A stretch of DNA of 64,000 nucleotides from Prevotella sp. (GTDB taxonomy: Bacteria; Bacteroidota; Bacteroidia; Bacteroidales; Bacteroidaceae). The position numbers and the translations under genes were made by a program. The stretch spans positions 62,001-126,000 of the forward strand of contig JAEEXN010000001.1 of NCBI GenBank assembly GCA_016291595.1, given 5' to 3'. Position 1 is the first letter of the stretch, and every line of letters starts with the position of its first letter. Shown here piece after piece: positions 8,382 through 17,917 of the stretch. Under the pieces are notes generated by a model. The model was not told the origin of the DNA. It did not search any database and was given only the letters and a program-made list of their open reading frames with translations.

Positions 8382-9878
8382 TTATAGAGTTACACCATTC
8401 TTGAAAATCGAGATCTCACGATATCCATTTATCTCATTACGAGTTAGTTCACCGTTAGCAATTGAAATTATTCTGTCTATAAAATGAGTCACTAGGTCTT
8501 TCATCGGTGTACCTTCAACAAGTTCACCAGCATTGAAATCAATCCAATTAGGTTTGTTGTGAAAGAGGGTGCTGTTTGTTGAAATTTTCATGGTTGGAAT
8601 GAAAGTGCCAAAAGGTGTACCGCGACCAGTAGTAAACAAAACAATCTGACATCCTGCAGAAGCGAGAGCCGTTGCTGCCACTAAATCATTTCCTGGAGCA
8701 GAAAGCAAATTCAAGCCATTCTTTTCGAGACGGTCACCATATTCCAGCACACCGCTAACAGGAGCACGGCCACACTTTTGAGTACATCCTAATGCCTTGT
8801 CCTCTAATGTAGATATTCCACCAGCTTTATTACCTGGACTTGGGTTTTCTCCAACAGGCTCACCATGGCTAAGAAAATACTCCTTGAAATTGTTGATAAG
8901 TGCCACCGTTTTGTTGAACAAGTCAAAAGATTCGCAACGGTTCATCAAAATAGTTTCAGCACCAAACATTTCAGGTACCTCAGTAAGAACGCTAGTACCT
9001 CCTTGAGCAACCAAATAGTCAGAGAACTCACCTACTAAAGGATTCGCTGTAATACCACTAAAACCGTCTGAACCTCCACACTTTAAGCCTACACGCAATT
9101 TACTTAGAGAGCAAACCTCTCGTTTGTCATTTTTTGCAGTATTATATAGTTCTCTCAAAATATTCATTCCTTCTTCGAGCTCGTCACCTGTTACCTTTTG
9201 GGTAACTAGAAGTTTAATTCTGGTTTTATCGTATTCACCAAGCAACTTCATGAACTCCTCAGGTTGGTTGTTCTCACATCCAAGCCCTAACACCAACACT
9301 GCACCAGCATTGGGATGAAGAACCAAATCGCGAAGAACTTTACGAGTATTCTCATGATCACCAGAGAGTTGAGAGCAACCATAATTGTGGTGCCAAGCGT
9401 GAATTGCATCAATACCTTCAAGATGGGTCTCTGCTTTTAGCATAGAAGCAAGTTTCTCTGCAATTCCATTCACACAACCGACTGTTGGCACAATCCATAT
9501 CTCATTTCTAATTCCTACTTCACCATTATTACGAACATACCCATTAAATGTTCGATTCTCTTTTTCAATAGCAAGTCTCTCTTCTACAGGATTGTATTCA
9601 TACGTGAGAGTACCAGAAAGATTTGTTTTCAGGTTGTTTTCATTAACCCACTCGCCAGCCATAAGATCTTTTCTAGCATGACCTATAGGGTAACCATATT
9701 TAATAATATTAGTTCCTTCTGCTGCATCACAAATAAGCACTTTGTGACCGGCTGGTGTGTCTTGTTTTACTTCAATGCATTTACCGTCAACATGAATAAC
9801 TTCACCCTTTTGAAATGGTTTCAAACATACTATTACAGTATCAGCAGGATTGATTTTAATAAATGAAGAAAGTTCCAT
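8382..9878 (-). CDS. uxaA: Altronate dehydratase UxaA
   Basis: Converts D-altronate to 2-keto-3-deoxygluconate (KDG) in galacturonate breakdown. The 498 residues match full-length UxaA. The N-terminal SAF domain covers about residues 1-95 (PADTVIVCLKPFQKGEVI, GHKVLICDAAEGTNIIKYGYPIG). The catalytic part has VGCVNGIAE, HNYGCSQLSGDHENTRKVL, LVLGLGCENNQPEE, LKCGGSDGFSGITANP and the Cys-containing LGCTQKCGRAPVSGVLEYG; the conserved cysteines are likely Fe ligands. The next steps, kdgK and KDPG aldolase, are encoded divergently past the LacI regulator. uxaB and uxaC are not in this window. It could act on a related aldonate, but the neighbours favour altronate. Confidence 0.93.
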   Translation of the reverse strand: MELSSFIKINPADTVIVCLKPFQKGEVIHVDGKCIEVKQDTPAGHKVLICDAAEGTNIIKYGYPIGHARKDLMAGEWVNENNLKTNLSGTLTYEYNPVEERLAIEKENRTFNGYVRNNGEVGIRNEIWIVPTVGCVNGIAEKLASMLKAETHLEGIDAIHAWHHNYGCSQLSGDHENTRKVLRDLVLHPNAGAVLVLGLGCENNQPEEFMKLLGEYDKTRIKLLVTQKVTGDELEEGMNILRELYNTAKNDKREVCSLSKLRVGLKCGGSDGFSGITANPLVGEFSDYLVAQGGTSVLTEVPEMFGAETILMNRCESFDLFNKTVALINNFKEYFLSHGEPVGENPSPGNKAGGISTLEDKALGCTQKCGRAPVSGVLEYGDRLEKNGLNLLSAPGNDLVAATALASAGCQIVLFTTGRGTPFGTFIPTMKISTNSTLFHNKPNWIDFNAGELVEGTPMKDLVTHFIDRIISIANGELTRNEINGYREISIFKNGVTL

Positions 9879-9907
9879 AGATTTCGTTTTAAGTGTATTT
9901 GTTTTCT

Positions 9908-9915
9908 CAAAAATA
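9908..9915 (-). promoter_or_regulatory. -7 promoter element of uxaA
   Basis: TATTTTTG on the minus strand, 29 bases before the uxaA ATG. A short palindromic core, GTAC at 9925-9928 within TATGTACAATA, lies just upstream and weakly recalls the operator in front of the LacI gene. Confidence 0.45.
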
Positions 9916-9955
9916 TAAAAATATGTACAATAATTAATATAAAAACCAGTGCATT

Positions 9956-11017
9956 TTACATGTATCTTCTGTAGAAGTCTACATTCTCTTTAGTTAGGAT
10001 TTCTATTGGCATATAATTAACTGGCGTTACTTTATTACGAAGCACTATTGCTTGAAATAGCGTGTCTACACACTCATAACCTTGCATGAAAGCATGTTGC
10101 GCAATAAGAAAGGATATACTTCCCTCACGAAGGCAAGTGGCATTCTTTGCCACCATGTCATATCCCATGATCTGAACATTTCTCCGGTTGGTTCGAAGTA
10201 GGAAATCTCCAACTATGTGCGCTTTAGAATTCAAAGTTATACAATGCCGTACATGTGGATGTGAGGAGAAAAATCGTTCCATAATGTCATCGTATTCTTT
10301 TTTAGAATAATCTAAAGGCAAGTCTAGAACGGTAATCTTAATCTGTGGGAAATGATCGTGCATATAATGACGGAATCCCACTTCTCGATTGTCTTGTTGT
10401 TTGCTGGCAACCTTACCGTTTTTCATTTGTTTCATAAGCACAATTTCTGTTTCATTGCAGGCTAATAACATCAACATCTTAGCTGCAAAATACCCACTTT
10501 GAAAAGAATCTTGCCCAAAAAATGATAACGGTTTAAGGTCTGGCATATATGAGTCAAGGAGAATGAACGGAATTTCACGCTCATGCATTAAATCAGTAAA
10601 ATTCTTTGTTTCTTCCAATTCAGAAGGAACCACCACAACGCCGTCAGGTGTTTGTTCTAAACATTCTTTATATGTTTTTACAAAGGTTTCAATTTCAAAA
10701 CGCTTGTAATACATTATTTTGACTTCTATACGGAAATCTCTCCTTGCTTCACAAGCCTTGTATACACCTTCTTCTATTTCCTCCCAATAGGCTTCTGAAG
10801 CATGTTTAGGTAGAATAACATAAAAAGTATAACTCTTATTATACGCAAGAGCACTCGCGTACATATTAGGCTGATAATTGATTTCCTTCAACACATTGTC
10901 TACTTTTTCTTTTGCTTCTTTCGAAACATTAGGACGGTTATGGAGTACACGATCAACTGTTCCTACCGATACTCCAGCTTTAGCAGCAATGTCTTTGATT
11001 CTTATTTTTTGTGACAT
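9956..11017 (-). CDS. LacI-family transcriptional regulator, probably of hexuronate genes
   Basis: A 353-residue repressor. Residues about 4-50 form the LacI helix-turn-helix and hinge (IRIKDIAAKAGVSVGTVDRV, then VSKEAKEKVDNVLKEINYQPN), and the rest is a periplasmic-binding-protein fold that senses a sugar ligand. It lies between uxaA and kdgK, so KDG, altronate or a uronate is the likely effector. A palindrome at 11061-11084 sits just upstream of its own -7 box, which suggests autoregulation and perhaps control of kdgK. Its proposed transcript starts close to the ATG at 11017. Confidence 0.92.
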   Translation of the reverse strand: MSQKIRIKDIAAKAGVSVGTVDRVLHNRPNVSKEAKEKVDNVLKEINYQPNMYASALAYNKSYTFYVILPKHASEAYWEEIEEGVYKACEARRDFRIEVKIMYYKRFEIETFVKTYKECLEQTPDGVVVVPSELEETKNFTDLMHEREIPFILLDSYMPDLKPLSFFGQDSFQSGYFAAKMLMLLACNETEIVLMKQMKNGKVASKQQDNREVGFRHYMHDHFPQIKITVLDLPLDYSKKEYDDIMERFFSSHPHVRHCITLNSKAHIVGDFLLRTNRRNVQIMGYDMVAKNATCLREGSISFLIAQHAFMQGYECVDTLFQAIVLRNKVTPVNYMPIEILTKENVDFYRRYM

Positions 11018-11039
11018 AGTTAATGGTTTGTTTCTGGTG

Positions 11040-11047
11040 CAAAAGTA
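11040..11047 (-). promoter_or_regulatory. -7 promoter element of the LacI-family gene
   Basis: TACTTTTG on the minus strand, 22 bases before the ATG. The palindrome at 11061-11084 begins 13 bases upstream and would cover the -33 region. Confidence 0.5.
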
Positions 11048-11060
11048 GTAATAAAAACCG

Positions 11061-11084
11061 ATAAGTGTGTACGTACACAGTTAT
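11061..11084. promoter_or_regulatory. Palindromic operator candidate for the LacI-family regulator
   Basis: The core TGTGTACGTACACA (11066-11079) is a perfect 14-bp palindrome centred on CG, as in LacI-family sites. It is flanked by ATAA and TTAT in matching positions, so 22 of 24 bases are symmetric. It lies in the intergenic region between the divergent LacI gene and kdgK, over the -33 region of the LacI gene and about 60 bases upstream of the kdgK -7 box. Confidence 0.7.
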
Positions 11085-11142
11085 TTTTTGTGAAAATCAT
11101 TTTTTTTTTTTGCTTTTATTTCTGTTTTTGAGAAAAATATTC

Positions 11143-11150
11143 TATTTTTG
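11143..11150 (+). promoter_or_regulatory. -7 promoter element of kdgK
   Basis: TATTTTTG, 62 bases before the kdgK ATG. A 12-T run (11100-11111) lies about 30 bases upstream. No well-spaced -33 TTTG is evident. Confidence 0.45.
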
Positions 11151-11212
11151 TGCTCGCAAACAGAAAACAAACATCATAATCTAAAAACATTCAAAACGAC
11201 AAAAGTAAAACA

Positions 11213-12235
11213 ATGGCTAAAATTGTAACACTGGGCGAGATAATGCTTCGCCTTTCTCCTCAAGGAAACGACCGTTTCATTCAGAGTGAATCATTCCGCA
11301 TCATCCCTGGTGGGGGTGAAGCAAATGTAGCTATTAGCGTGGCTAACTATGGTCATGATGCCTATTTTGTTTCGAAGCTACCTAAACATGAAATAGGCCA
11401 GATCGCTGTTAATGCATTGCGTCGTTACGGCGTAAATACTCAGTTTGTTTCCCGTGGTGGTGACCGTGTAGGCCTCTACTATGCAGAAACTGGTGCATCC
11501 ATGCGTCCTTCGAAAGTGATATATGACCGCGCACATTCTTCTATTGCTGAAGCAGACGCTTCTGATTTTGATTTTGACGCAATCATGGAAGGTGCTGCGT
11601 GGTTCCATTGGTCAGGCATCACTCCTGCCATAAGTGACAAAGCTGCAGAGTTAACAAAATTGGCATGTGAGGCAGCTAAGCGCCATGGTGTTACTGTCTC
11701 AGTTGATTTGAATTTCCGCAAAAAACTTTGGACATCAGAAAAAGCTATATCAATTATGCGTCCTTTAATGAAATATGTTGATGTATGTATAGGCAACGAG
11801 GAAGATGCAGAACTATGTTTAGGTTTCAAACCTGATGCTGATGTCGAAGGCGGACAAACAGACGCTTCGGGATATGAGGGAATCTTCAAACAGATGCGTG
11901 AAGAGTTTGGATTCAAGTATGTGGTTTCCACACTTCGCGAGAGCTATTCTGCTACATTCAACGGTTGGAAAGCTTTAATTTATGATGGCAAAGAGTTCTA
12001 TCAGAGTAGGCGATATGAGATTAATCCTATTATTGATCGTGTCGGTGGTGGCGATTCTTTTTCTGGCGGTTTGATTCATGGTTTGCTCACAAAACCCACA
12101 CAAGGTGAAGCCCTCGAGTTTGCTGTTGCCGCATCCGCATTGAAGCACACAATTAATGGTGACTTTAATTTGGTTAGTGTTGAAGAAGTAGAAAGTCTCG
12201 CTGGTGGTAATGCAAATGGACGTGTCCAACGTTAA
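11213..12235 (+). CDS. kdgK: 2-keto-3-deoxygluconate kinase (PfkB family)
   Basis: Phosphorylates KDG to KDPG, the step between UxaA and the aldolase. The 340-residue PfkB fold shows the first signature (FRIIPGGGEANVAISVANYG) and the second with the catalytic Asp (DRVGGGDSFSGGLIHGL). LGEIMLRLSPQGNDRFIQ at the N-terminus is typical of KDG kinases, where related fructokinases differ. It heads a co-directional run: a 45-residue gene starts 11 bases after its stop, and the aldolase gene follows. A LacI-type operator lies upstream. Confidence 0.9.
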   Translation: MAKIVTLGEIMLRLSPQGNDRFIQSESFRIIPGGGEANVAISVANYGHDAYFVSKLPKHEIGQIAVNALRRYGVNTQFVSRGGDRVGLYYAETGASMRPSKVIYDRAHSSIAEADASDFDFDAIMEGAAWFHWSGITPAISDKAAELTKLACEAAKRHGVTVSVDLNFRKKLWTSEKAISIMRPLMKYVDVCIGNEEDAELCLGFKPDADVEGGQTDASGYEGIFKQMREEFGFKYVVSTLRESYSATFNGWKALIYDGKEFYQSRRYEINPIIDRVGGGDSFSGGLIHGLLTKPTQGEALEFAVAASALKHTINGDFNLVSVEEVESLAGGNANGRVQR

Positions 12236-12245
12236 ATAACCGATA

Positions 12246-12383
12246 ATGAAACAATTTGAATATAAAGTTTTATCTTCAGTTGTTGGAACTGAGAAGAAAC
12301 TTAACAAACTTGGTTTTGAAGGCTGGGAACTGGTAGCTGTATTTGACTGCCGTCTTTATTTAAAAAGAGAATACAAAGTGTAA
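12246..12383 (+). CDS. 45-residue DUF4177-like protein between kdgK and the aldolase gene
   Basis: A very small gene, [12 protein letters not shown]... to ...YLKREYKV. It reads like the DUF4177 fold: FEYKVL at the start, then [14 protein letters not shown], then a closing strand. The function of that family is unknown. It begins 11 bases after the kdgK stop and ends two bases before the aldolase ATG, so it is spaced exactly as an operon member. The frame has no alternative explanation, and its residue pattern is family-like, which argues against a chance ORF. Confidence 0.75.
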   Translation: MKQFEYKVLSSVVGTEKKLNKLGFEGWELVAVFDCRLYLKREYKV

Positions 12384-12385
12384 TT

Positions 12386-13054
12386 ATGGCAAAGTTTGAT
12401 AAATTAGCAGTAATGAAGAAAATTGGTGACACAGGTATGGTTCCAGTTTTCTACAACAAAGATTTAGAAGTTTGCAAGAATGTGGTCAAAGCCTGTTATG
12501 AGGGTGGCGTTCGTGCATTTGAGTTTACAAATCGTGGTGATTTCGCACAAGAAGTTTTTGGTGAACTTGTTAAATGGGCTGACATAGAATGTCCAGAGCT
12601 AGCATTGGGTATTGGCTCTGTTGTTGATGCTCCTACTGCCGCAATGTATATTCAGTTGGGTGCCTGTTTCGTCGTGGGGCCGTTGTTTAACCCAGATATT
12701 GCACCTGTGTGCAACCGCCGTCTTATACCATACTGCCCAGGATGTATGACAGTCTCAGAGATTGGTAAAGCACAAGAACTGGGATGTGATCTTACTAAAG
12801 TATTCCCCGGAGATGTAGTCGGACCAAACATGGTGAAAGGGCTAAAAGCTCCAATGCCGTGGTCAAAAATAATGGTGACCGGTGGCGTTGCTCCAGAGGA
12901 AGAGAATTTAAAAACGTGGTTTAAGGCAGGTGTCTATTGTGTGGGTATGGGATCTAAGTTGTTCCCAAGCGACAAAGTGAAGGCCTGTGACTGGCAGTAT
13001 GTGACCGATAAGTGCAAGGAGGCTTTGGGTTACGTTGCTAAGGCTCGTTCATAA
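12386..13054 (+). CDS. eda: KDPG / 4-hydroxy-2-oxoglutarate aldolase
   Basis: Splits 2-keto-3-deoxy-6-phosphogluconate into pyruvate and glyceraldehyde 3-phosphate. The 222-residue class I aldolase shows VPVFYNKD at strand 1, the catalytic Glu in [22 protein letters not shown], the Schiff-base Lys in [12 protein letters not shown], and the phosphate-binding [13 protein letters not shown]. It completes the altronate-KDG-KDPG route with uxaA and kdgK. The next gene opens with a TTG inside this gene or an ATG 31 bases after its stop. Confidence 0.93.
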   Translation: MAKFDKLAVMKKIGDTGMVPVFYNKDLEVCKNVVKACYEGGVRAFEFTNRGDFAQEVFGELVKWADIECPELALGIGSVVDAPTAAMYIQLGACFVVGPLFNPDIAPVCNRRLIPYCPGCMTVSEIGKAQELGCDLTKVFPGDVVGPNMVKGLKAPMPWSKIMVTGGVAPEEENLKTWFKAGVYCVGMGSKLFPSDKVKACDWQYVTDKCKEALGYVAKARS

Positions 13055-16000
13055 ATATTATCATTTAAAAGGCTCAATAGTTATTATGTCTCTATTGGGC
13101 CTTTTCTTTTCAGCTTGCAATTCTACAAACAAAGAGATTGTTGATAAGCTGAACAAAAAGGCATATGCTTATCATTATCGCGACCTAGATTCCTCAAGAA
13201 TCTTTGCTGACAGTGCTTTGTTTTTGTCTGACAATTATTCTGCAGGAAAAGCTGAAGCTTTTAATAATCAGGCATTTGTAAGTATTATGCAAATGAATTT
13301 TGCACAAGCTTTTCAGCAGCTGAAAGAGGTTAGACATACTACAAACAATCAGATAGAGCTGCTCATTGCTGATATTCAACTCATGCGTCTCTGTCAACGC
13401 GAATCTAAAAACAAAGAATTCTATGAACACCGCGAGAGCGCGTTGCGCCATATGCGCCGTATAGATGAAGAGAAGAATCTAATTTCCAACCACGAGCTTG
13501 AACGCCTTGTTTATGCTCAAAGCGAGTTTGATATAGTGACCTCTACATATTATTATTATGTTGGGCTTGAACAGCAATCTAGTGATGCTCTTTTGGAGAT
13601 CAATGCAGATGAAATAGAGCAAGATACAGCACAATACTTGAACTATCTATATAATATTGGCGCAGGAGGAATTATCACACAAGGTACGCAAGAAGAGATT
13701 AATCAAAAAGAGTTTGATCACCTGTTGCGTTGCATGTTGATAGCTCGTCAAGGTAAATATCCATATTGGGAAGCAAATAGTCTTCAGGCAATTAGTGAAC
13801 ATCTCCAATCTCCTTCAGCACGAATGAAACTGATTGCCGATAATCTTCCAGCAATGAAATTTATCAATTCAGACAATATGCCTGATAGTCTTCTAGCAGG
13901 ATATTTAGCTCAGAAATCACTAGATATGTTTCTGCAATTTGGTGATGTTTACCAGACTGCAGGCGCATACCGTACACTTGCTTCCTGCTACATGGGTATT
14001 GGTGATTATCCATCAGCACTTATTTGTCTTGACCGTTCACTGGAGAATAATAAATCTATTGGGCAAGCTCCTGATCTTGTTGCTAGTATTCGTGAACAAA
14101 TGAGTGTGGTATATGCGGCAATGAATGACAAGCCTAATAGTGACTTCAACCGTAATTTATACCTTGATTTACAAGAGCAAACTCGTCAAGATCGGCTGTT
14201 AGAAGCTCGCGCAGAGCAACTTGAGAACTCGTCAAAAACGCTTAATTGGATGATTTTGGCAGTCTTTTTTGTAATAGTTCTTGTTGTGTTATTGTTATTT
14301 TGGTTTGATGCTATGCGACGACGTAGCAACAATAAGGACAGTATGGAATTACTTCTTCAGCCCTTACAGAAATGGAAACAAGAAAACGACAAAAAGATTC
14401 TTGACCTGAACGAGCGTTTTGAGAATATTAATGAAGCATATGCGTTAAATGTTGTTCATATTGTTAATAACAAAAAACGCAATATAGAGAATCGGGCAAA
14501 ATTATTCTTGGTAAATAGTGTCGTCCCTTTTATAGACCGCATGCTTCATGAGATTAAGTGTCTAAAAAATGAAGGAAAACAAACATTTGATAAAAAAGAA
14601 AAAAGGCAAGAACGTTACCAATACATTTCAGAGTTGTGCGATCAAATAATTGAGTATAATGATGTTTTAACACAATGGATTCAATTAAGACAAGGAGAAT
14701 TGAGTCTTCATATTGAGAGCTTTCCCATTCAATTGTTATTTGACACGTTGCAGAAAGGCCGAATGTCTTTTCTGTTGAAAGAGATAAATTTGCAAATAGT
14801 TCCTTCTCAATCAGTTGTTAAAGCAGATCGCATATTGACACTTTTTATGCTCAATACTATTGCTGATAATGCTCGTAAATTTACACCTAAAGGCGGGAAG
14901 GTAAGCATTCATGCTGAAGATGTAGACAACTATGTAGAAATCAGTGTGGAAGATACGGGAAAGGGTATGAGCGATGAAGAGATGGCCATTCTTTTCAATC
15001 CAAAAGTTATTGTTGATGCTCCTCAGACCTCAAGCCAAACATCTCATGGATTTGGACTGATGAATTGTAAAGGAATTATTGAAAAGTATCGTAAAATAAG
15101 CAGCATATTTAATGTTTGTGAAATCGGTGTTGAGAGTAAAATTGGTGAAGGAAGTCGTTTTTATTTTCGTCTGCCGAAAGGAATCCGAAAAGTTTTAGCT
15201 GTGTTACTATTGCTTAATACTCTTCTTCCTGCAATCGGCTCAAATTTAAATGTGAGCAGGTTGGATGAAGCATCTTTGCGTGCAGCTGCGTTCGCTGATA
15301 GTGCCTATTATAGTAACTTGAATGGTACTTATACGCTTTCTTTGCAATATGCAGACAGTGTTAGAAAATATTTGAATATTGCCTATAGTATGTTCTTTCC
15401 AGAAAGTTCTGACACCCTTTTGCAGATAAGCGCAGTATCAGCCGAGCCACCAGAGATTCGATGGTATCATAATCGTGTTCCAATTAGTTATGGGGTGTTA
15501 CTCGATATACGCAACGAGAGCGCCGTTGCTGCTTTAGCTCTTCACGATTGGTCACTCTATCGATATAATAATAAGGTATATACATTGCTTTTTAAGGAAA
15601 CATCTGCTGACGAGAATCTCGGCGAGTACTGTCATGCCATGCAACGATCTGAAACCAATAAACAAGTTGCTGTGGCAATACTTGTTGCATTATTATTATT
15701 ACTGTTTCCTGCATATTACTTAATGTATTACAGGCATCGTCTATTTTATCGTTTCTGCGTTGAGCGTGTGAAGCGTATGAATAGCGTGTTGCTAACAGAT
15801 GCTGAGCCGTATAAAAAACTTGAGATGATTCGGCCATTGATCAAAGAGAAGTATCCTCCAATGTTGCAACAGGTTGTTGGTCAAATTGTGGATGCTTTAC
15901 AGGATTCTGTAAATATGAATGCTGAGAAACAAACAAACATTGAATTAGCCGAAGACGAACTAAAAAGAGCGGAATTGGAAGATGAGAAACTACACATTAG

Positions 16001-16580
16001 CAACTCAGTACTTGACAATTGTCTATCTACTCTAAAACACGAAACAATGTATTACCCCTCCCGTATTCGCCAGTTAATTGACAGACAAGATGAAACCCTT
16101 CAAGCTGTCAATGAATTGGCTTGTTACTATAAAGAACTTTATTCACTGTTATCTGCCCAAGCAATGCGGCAGATAGATACGGTAACATCTAAAGTGGAGC
16201 GACTGTCTGCTAGTGATATTTTGCCCAATAATAGCATACTGAGTGGAGAGCACATATCTGTACTCGGCGATCGTGATATGCTTAAGTATTTATTTGAGCT
16301 ATTGAAAACACAGTCAGGAGAAAAGCACTTGATGGTAAATGTTGGTAGCAGAGGTAATGAATATGCTGTTTTTACTGTGGCGATGCCACATGTATATGTG
16401 AATGAAAAGGTCCATGACGATTTTTTCACACCTTCTATTGAACATATCCCATTCCTTCTTTGCCGACAAATAGTGCGTGATCATAGTGAACAGACAAATC
16501 GACGAGGATGTGGATTAATTTCTGAACCGGATGGTAATGGTGGTATAAATATGATAGTGACATTAACCAAAATAATATAA
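13035..16580 (+). CDS. Fused TPR / double histidine-kinase-like membrane protein (DUF5112/DUF5113 type)
   Basis: A large sensor. Numbered from the TTG at 13035 (1181 residues), it has a lipoprotein-like signal ending LFFSAC, a TPR-rich sensor to about residue 400, a helix at 403-424, then a GHKL ATPase with N box (N607 in [10 protein letters not shown]), G1 (D640 in DTGKGM) and G2 (HGFGL from H671). After helix 2 (about 720-738), a short outer segment and helix 3 (878-899) comes a second cytoplasmic half with an H-box-like [12 protein letters not shown] (H1002) and a degenerate ATPase part. The TTG gives a basic n-region but overlaps the aldolase gene by 20 bases; the ATG at 13086 leaves a very short signal. 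The response regulator follows by four bases. The output target is unknown. Confidence 0.8.
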   Translation: MLRLVHKYYHLKGSIVIMSLLGLFFSACNSTNKEIVDKLNKKAYAYHYRDLDSSRIFADSALFLSDNYSAGKAEAFNNQAFVSIMQMNFAQAFQQLKEVRHTTNNQIELLIADIQLMRLCQRESKNKEFYEHRESALRHMRRIDEEKNLISNHELERLVYAQSEFDIVTSTYYYYVGLEQQSSDALLEINADEIEQDTAQYLNYLYNIGAGGIITQGTQEEINQKEFDHLLRCMLIARQGKYPYWEANSLQAISEHLQSPSARMKLIADNLPAMKFINSDNMPDSLLAGYLAQKSLDMFLQFGDVYQTAGAYRTLASCYMGIGDYPSALICLDRSLENNKSIGQAPDLVASIREQMSVVYAAMNDKPNSDFNRNLYLDLQEQTRQDRLLEARAEQLENSSKTLNWMILAVFFVIVLVVLLLFWFDAMRRRSNNKDSMELLLQPLQKWKQENDKKILDLNERFENINEAYALNVVHIVNNKKRNIENRAKLFLVNSVVPFIDRMLHEIKCLKNEGKQTFDKKEKRQERYQYISELCDQIIEYNDVLTQWIQLRQGELSLHIESFPIQLLFDTLQKGRMSFLLKEINLQIVPSQSVVKADRILTLFMLNTIADNARKFTPKGGKVSIHAEDVDNYVEISVEDTGKGMSDEEMAILFNPKVIVDAPQTSSQTSHGFGLMNCKGIIEKYRKISSIFNVCEIGVESKIGEGSRFYFRLPKGIRKVLAVLLLLNTLLPAIGSNLNVSRLDEASLRAAAFADSAYYSNLNGTYTLSLQYADSVRKYLNIAYSMFFPESSDTLLQISAVSAEPPEIRWYHNRVPISYGVLLDIRNESAVAALALHDWSLYRYNNKVYTLLFKETSADENLGEYCHAMQRSETNKQVAVAILVALLLLLFPAYYLMYYRHRLFYRFCVERVKRMNSVLLTDAEPYKKLEMIRPLIKEKYPPMLQQVVGQIVDALQDSVNMNAEKQTNIELAEDELKRAELEDEKLHISNSVLDNCLSTLKHETMYYPSRIRQLIDRQDETLQAVNELACYYKELYSLLSAQAMRQIDTVTSKVERLSASDILPNNSILSGEHISVLGDRDMLKYLFELLKTQSGEKHLMVNVGSRGNEYAVFTVAMPHVYVNEKVHDDFFTPSIEHIPFLLCRQIVRDHSEQTNRRGCGLISEPDGNGGINMIVTLTKII

Positions 16581-16584
16581 ATGC

Positions 16585-17310
16585 ATGGACAGATTTAAAG
16601 TAATCATTGTAGAAGATGTACCCCTTGAGTTAAAAGGGACATTAGGGATTATTAAGAACGATATTCCAGAGGCAGAGATTATTGGAACTGCAGAAAATGA
16701 ACCAGCTTACTGGAGGCTAGTAAAACAACAATTGCCAGACTTAGTTTTGCTCGACCTGGGTTTGGGAGGCTCGACCACTGTTGGTGTAGAGATATGTCGC
16801 CACACAAAGGAAAGTTATCCTAAGGTGAAGGTTCTTATTTTCACAGGCGAAATTCTGAATGAAAAGCTTTGGGTAGATGTTCTCGACGCTGGCGCAGATG
16901 GTATCATTCTTAAAAGTGGAGAGTTGCTTACCCGTGGTGATGTTGCCAGTGTAATGGATGGGAAAAGAATGGTGTTTAACCAGCCTATTTTAGAGAAAAT
17001 AGTCGATCGATTCAAGAGAAGTGTTGGCTCTCAGCTTATTCGACAGGAAGCATTAGTTAATTATGAAATTGATGAGTATGATGAACGTTTTCTGAGACAT
17101 TTGGCTTTAGGATATACGAAAGAGCAAATAACGAATCTACGTGGTATGCCATTTGGCGTGAAGAGTTTGGAAAAGCGCCAAAATGAACTTATCCAAAAGC
17201 TTTTTCCTGATGGTAATATGGGAATTGGCATTAATGCTACAAGATTAGTAGTTCGCGCTCTAGAACTCCGCATCATCGATATTGACAACTTGCAACCCGA
17301 TGAAGAGTAA
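16585..17310 (+). CDS. Response regulator with LuxR-like C-terminal region
   Basis: Partner of the fused kinase just upstream. The 241-residue protein has an N-terminal receiver: acidic pair in VIIVEDVP, phospho-acceptor Asp in LVLLDLGLGG, Thr in ILIFTGE-type position (VLIFTGE) and Lys in GIILKSGE. The C-terminal part (about 165-240: DERFLRHLALGYTKEQI, then GVKSLEKRQNELIQKLF) resembles a helix-turn-helix with GYTKEQI in place of the LuxR GxSNKEIA motif, so it probably binds DNA, though divergently. The start is the ATG at 16585; an out-of-frame ATG at 16581 is ignored. It overlaps the next gene by 11 bases. Confidence 0.85.
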   Translation: MDRFKVIIVEDVPLELKGTLGIIKNDIPEAEIIGTAENEPAYWRLVKQQLPDLVLLDLGLGGSTTVGVEICRHTKESYPKVKVLIFTGEILNEKLWVDVLDAGADGIILKSGELLTRGDVASVMDGKRMVFNQPILEKIVDRFKRSVGSQLIRQEALVNYEIDEYDERFLRHLALGYTKEQITNLRGMPFGVKSLEKRQNELIQKLFPDGNMGIGINATRLVVRALELRIIDIDNLQPDEE

Positions 17311-17905
17311 GCTGGCTCTTATACTTGCTTTGCTCCAACTGGCCGTGGTGTTTTTTTCATGGCTAGTGACTGTAGTTTCTCCGCAATTAGGCACACGCCC
17401 TTTGTTGAGTGGAGAAGGCATTCGTTGGTTTATGGGTTGTTTTGCAGACAACCTAGCTCATCCTTTATTGGTATGGCTTGTTTTAATTGCAATTGCATGT
17501 GGGGCTCTTTTTTACAGTACCCTACTAGAAACAATTATGAAGTTTGTTTTTCGTCAACCCTTGATGTTTCGGCAACGTTTCGGATTACGTGTGGTTGCTA
17601 TAGAGCTTGTTATTTTTGTTATAGTGATTCTCCTACTCACTGCTGTACCTCAAGCGATTCTTCTTAGTGCTTCTGGCAGTTTGTTCCCAAGTAGCTTTAG
17701 CAGTAGTTGTATACCTATTTTGGCATTTATCATAGTTTTCTTATCTGTTAGCTATGGACTTGCTAGTGGTACTTTGCACTCTGTCTCTGATGTTTATTAT
17801 TCTCTAACGACAGGATTAAAGGCACACGCTGATATGTTGCTTATATATATATTAGCTATGCAATTAGTTTTTAGTATCGCATTCACAATCAGAATTACGC
17901 TATAG
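17300..17905 (+). CDS. Five-helix membrane protein of unknown function
   Basis: A 201-residue integral membrane protein. The ATG at 17300 overlaps the response-regulator stop, which suggests translational coupling. Five hydrophobic segments are visible: LALILALLQLAVVFFSWLVTV, PLLVWLVLIAIACGALFYSTL, VVAIELVIFVIVILLLTAV, IPILAFIIVFLSVSYGLA and MLLIYILAMQLVFSIAFTI. The stretch LLSGEGIRWFMGCFADNLAHPLL recalls the N-terminal part of AbgT-type transporters, but the protein is far too short for one and lacks a transport motif I know. Being last in the kinase-regulator run, it may be part of the same sensing system. Confidence 0.6.
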   Translation: MKSKLALILALLQLAVVFFSWLVTVVSPQLGTRPLLSGEGIRWFMGCFADNLAHPLLVWLVLIAIACGALFYSTLLETIMKFVFRQPLMFRQRFGLRVVAIELVIFVIVILLLTAVPQAILLSASGSLFPSSFSSSCIPILAFIIVFLSVSYGLASGTLHSVSDVYYSLTTGLKAHADMLLIYILAMQLVFSIAFTIRITL

Positions 17906-17917
17906 GCCATATAATAA

